A DNA stretch of 5,897 bases from Flammeovirgaceae bacterium UBA5867 (GTDB lineage: Bacteria; Bacteroidota; Bacteroidia; Cytophagales; Cyclobacteriaceae), in NCBI GenBank assembly GCA_002432545.1, contig DJFR01000023.1, forward strand, positions 37,359 to 43,255, read 5' to 3'. Below the pieces are notes generated by a model that did no database searches, was not told the origin of the DNA, and saw nothing but the letters and a program-made list of their open reading frames with translations. The position numbers and the translations under genes are program-made. Below, piece by piece: positions 5,073 to 5,897 of this stretch. Positions within the stretch are counted from its first letter, which is position 1. The number at the start of each line of letters is the position of its first letter.

Positions 5073-5897
5073 TCAGTGAATCGTTATCCCCACGCTTGCT
5101 TCCTTGCACTGTGAACCGTAGCAGACTTTATAATAAAGACTGTCCGTAATCGTTGCTGTTGTATCCGGCACGATATAGTCGATCGCATATGTTTTGTAAA
5201 GTGATGCTGTACCGTATCGAGGAGCTTTTGAAATCGAGAACGTATACTGTGCTGTGTCCAGGCAAAGTGTATCGTTGCTGAAAACCAGCAGTCGCAGCAG
5301 GTTGGTGTTTAGTGAATCACTGTTTACGGTGTAGTGATCGTTTCGCAGTTGCCAGTTGCAGGCCTGTTCTTTTTCGATATATACTACGCCAAAGCCAACC
5401 TTCGCAGTATCCGTAGGAGAGTATACTTTGTAAATGATCTTGTCTGTACCGGTAAATGAGCTGCCCGGAGTATATTGTATACGATTGCCCGACACAACGG
5501 TAGCAGTACCCGCATACGGAGGGAAGCTTGCTGACGGTTTGTATACTTCTACAATAAGGTCTGATGAATCGCATAGAACATCATTCTGCAATACGTTTAT
5601 AGTTACAGGTCCGGTAACATTATAAACAGAATCGTTGCGTGGATATATACCACACGGGAGTTGCGTGGTGTCATCTTCTACAATAATAATCACACTGTCG
5701 AACTTGATAAATTCATTGCTGGCCGAATATATAGAGAACGCTATGGCATCCTGTCCTCTCTTAAAAGTATTATCCGGTGAGTATTGCAAAAAGCCACTGC
5801 TCAGTTCGGTAATGTTACCATGTCGCGGCTGTCCGGAGATATTTAGTTTTACCGTGCCGGATGTTTTTACTTTCGAGTATAGATCGATATAGGCAGA
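5073..5897 (-). CDS. Secreted or surface protein with tandem Ig-like/cadherin-like repeats, C-terminal part (cut by window edge)
   Basis: The frame is open from the right edge to a TGA at 5073-5075, giving the last 274 residues. A TTG at 5789 could be taken for a start, but the frame and repeat pattern continue upstream of it, so I treat the N-terminus as missing. At least three repeats of about 95 residues are visible (about 1-76 partial, 82-176, 180-274). The second is clearest: RNDSVYNV, VTINVLQNDVL, then IQYTPGSSFTGTDKIIYKVY, the usual pattern of Big_9/cadherin-like Ig domains. The first repeat has the matching QYSPDNTF. Repeats 2 and 3 each start with a Cys (82, 180) and carry another in an NDVLC or NDTLC motif (109, 212). 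Repeat 3 adds C259 and C264. The family is extracellular and often adhesive or structural. The protein ends directly with the last strand (SVGITIH), with no type IX secretion tail. Anchoring and function are unknown. Confidence 0.8.
   Translation of the reverse strand, partial: SAYIDLYSKVKTSGTVKLNISGQPRHGNITELSSGFLQYSPDNTFKRGQDAIAFSIYSASNEFIKFDSVIIIVEDDTTQLPCGIYPRNDSVYNVTGPVTINVLQNDVLCDSSDLIVEVYKPSASFPPYAGTATVVSGNRIQYTPGSSFTGTDKIIYKVYSPTDTAKVGFGVVYIEKEQACNWQLRNDHYTVNSDSLNTNLLRLLVFSNDTLCLDTAQYTFSISKAPRYGTASLYKTYAIDYIVPDTTATITDSLYYKVCYGSQCKEASVGITIH

Noticed and set aside
5073..5789. A possible TTG start at 5789 giving a complete 238-residue protein.
   Set aside because: The frame stays open to the right edge with 36 more residues in the same Ig-repeat pattern, and a start there would cut a repeat in half with no signal peptide.

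Overview
The window looks like a chromosomal segment from a Bacteroidota bacterium, most plausibly a Chitinophagaceae-like or related aerobic lineage. The reasons are a moderate GC content (low to mid 40s percent by eye), no Shine-Dalgarno sequence in front of any of the five starts, an ECF sigma factor paired with an inner-membrane/outer-membrane hybrid protein typical of this phylum, and a secreted protein made of Bacteroidota-style Ig-like repeats. All six supported genes lie on the minus strand, so transcription runs from right to left and the window is described in that direction. The lineage is inferred from protein style; no rRNA or other marker is present.

Right edge (5897-5073): the C-terminal 274 residues of a surface or secreted protein built from at least three tandem Ig-like/cadherin-like repeats, with its N-terminus outside the window. 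A 66-nt gap follows. It holds a perfect 10-bp stem-loop with a GCAA tetraloop, ending 10 nt before the next start codon.

Regulatory pair (5006-3047): an ECF sigma-70 factor overlaps by 17 nt a 473-residue protein with four parts: a short cytoplasmic N-terminus, one transmembrane helix, a linker of about 195 low-complexity residues, and a C-terminal outer-membrane beta-barrel. This matches the architecture of dual membrane-spanning anti-sigma factors (Dma), which are encoded beside their sigma factor (Das) in Bacteroidota. One polypeptide could thus sense a change at the outer membrane and release the sigma factor in the cytoplasm. This is the most interesting system in the window.

Metabolic part (2845-1): after a 201-nt gap come an FMN-dependent alpha-hydroxy-acid oxidizing enzyme of the lactate 2-monooxygenase type, a DUF4197 lipoprotein, and, 24 nt further on, the N-terminal 247 residues of a PaaN-type aldehyde dehydrogenase of phenylacetate degradation, cut by the left edge. 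The DUF4197 gene and paaN are close enough to share a transcript. No functional link between the metabolic genes and the sigma/anti-sigma pair is visible.

No RNA genes, mobile elements, CRISPR arrays or attachment sites were found, and there is no gene-free stretch over 300 bases.
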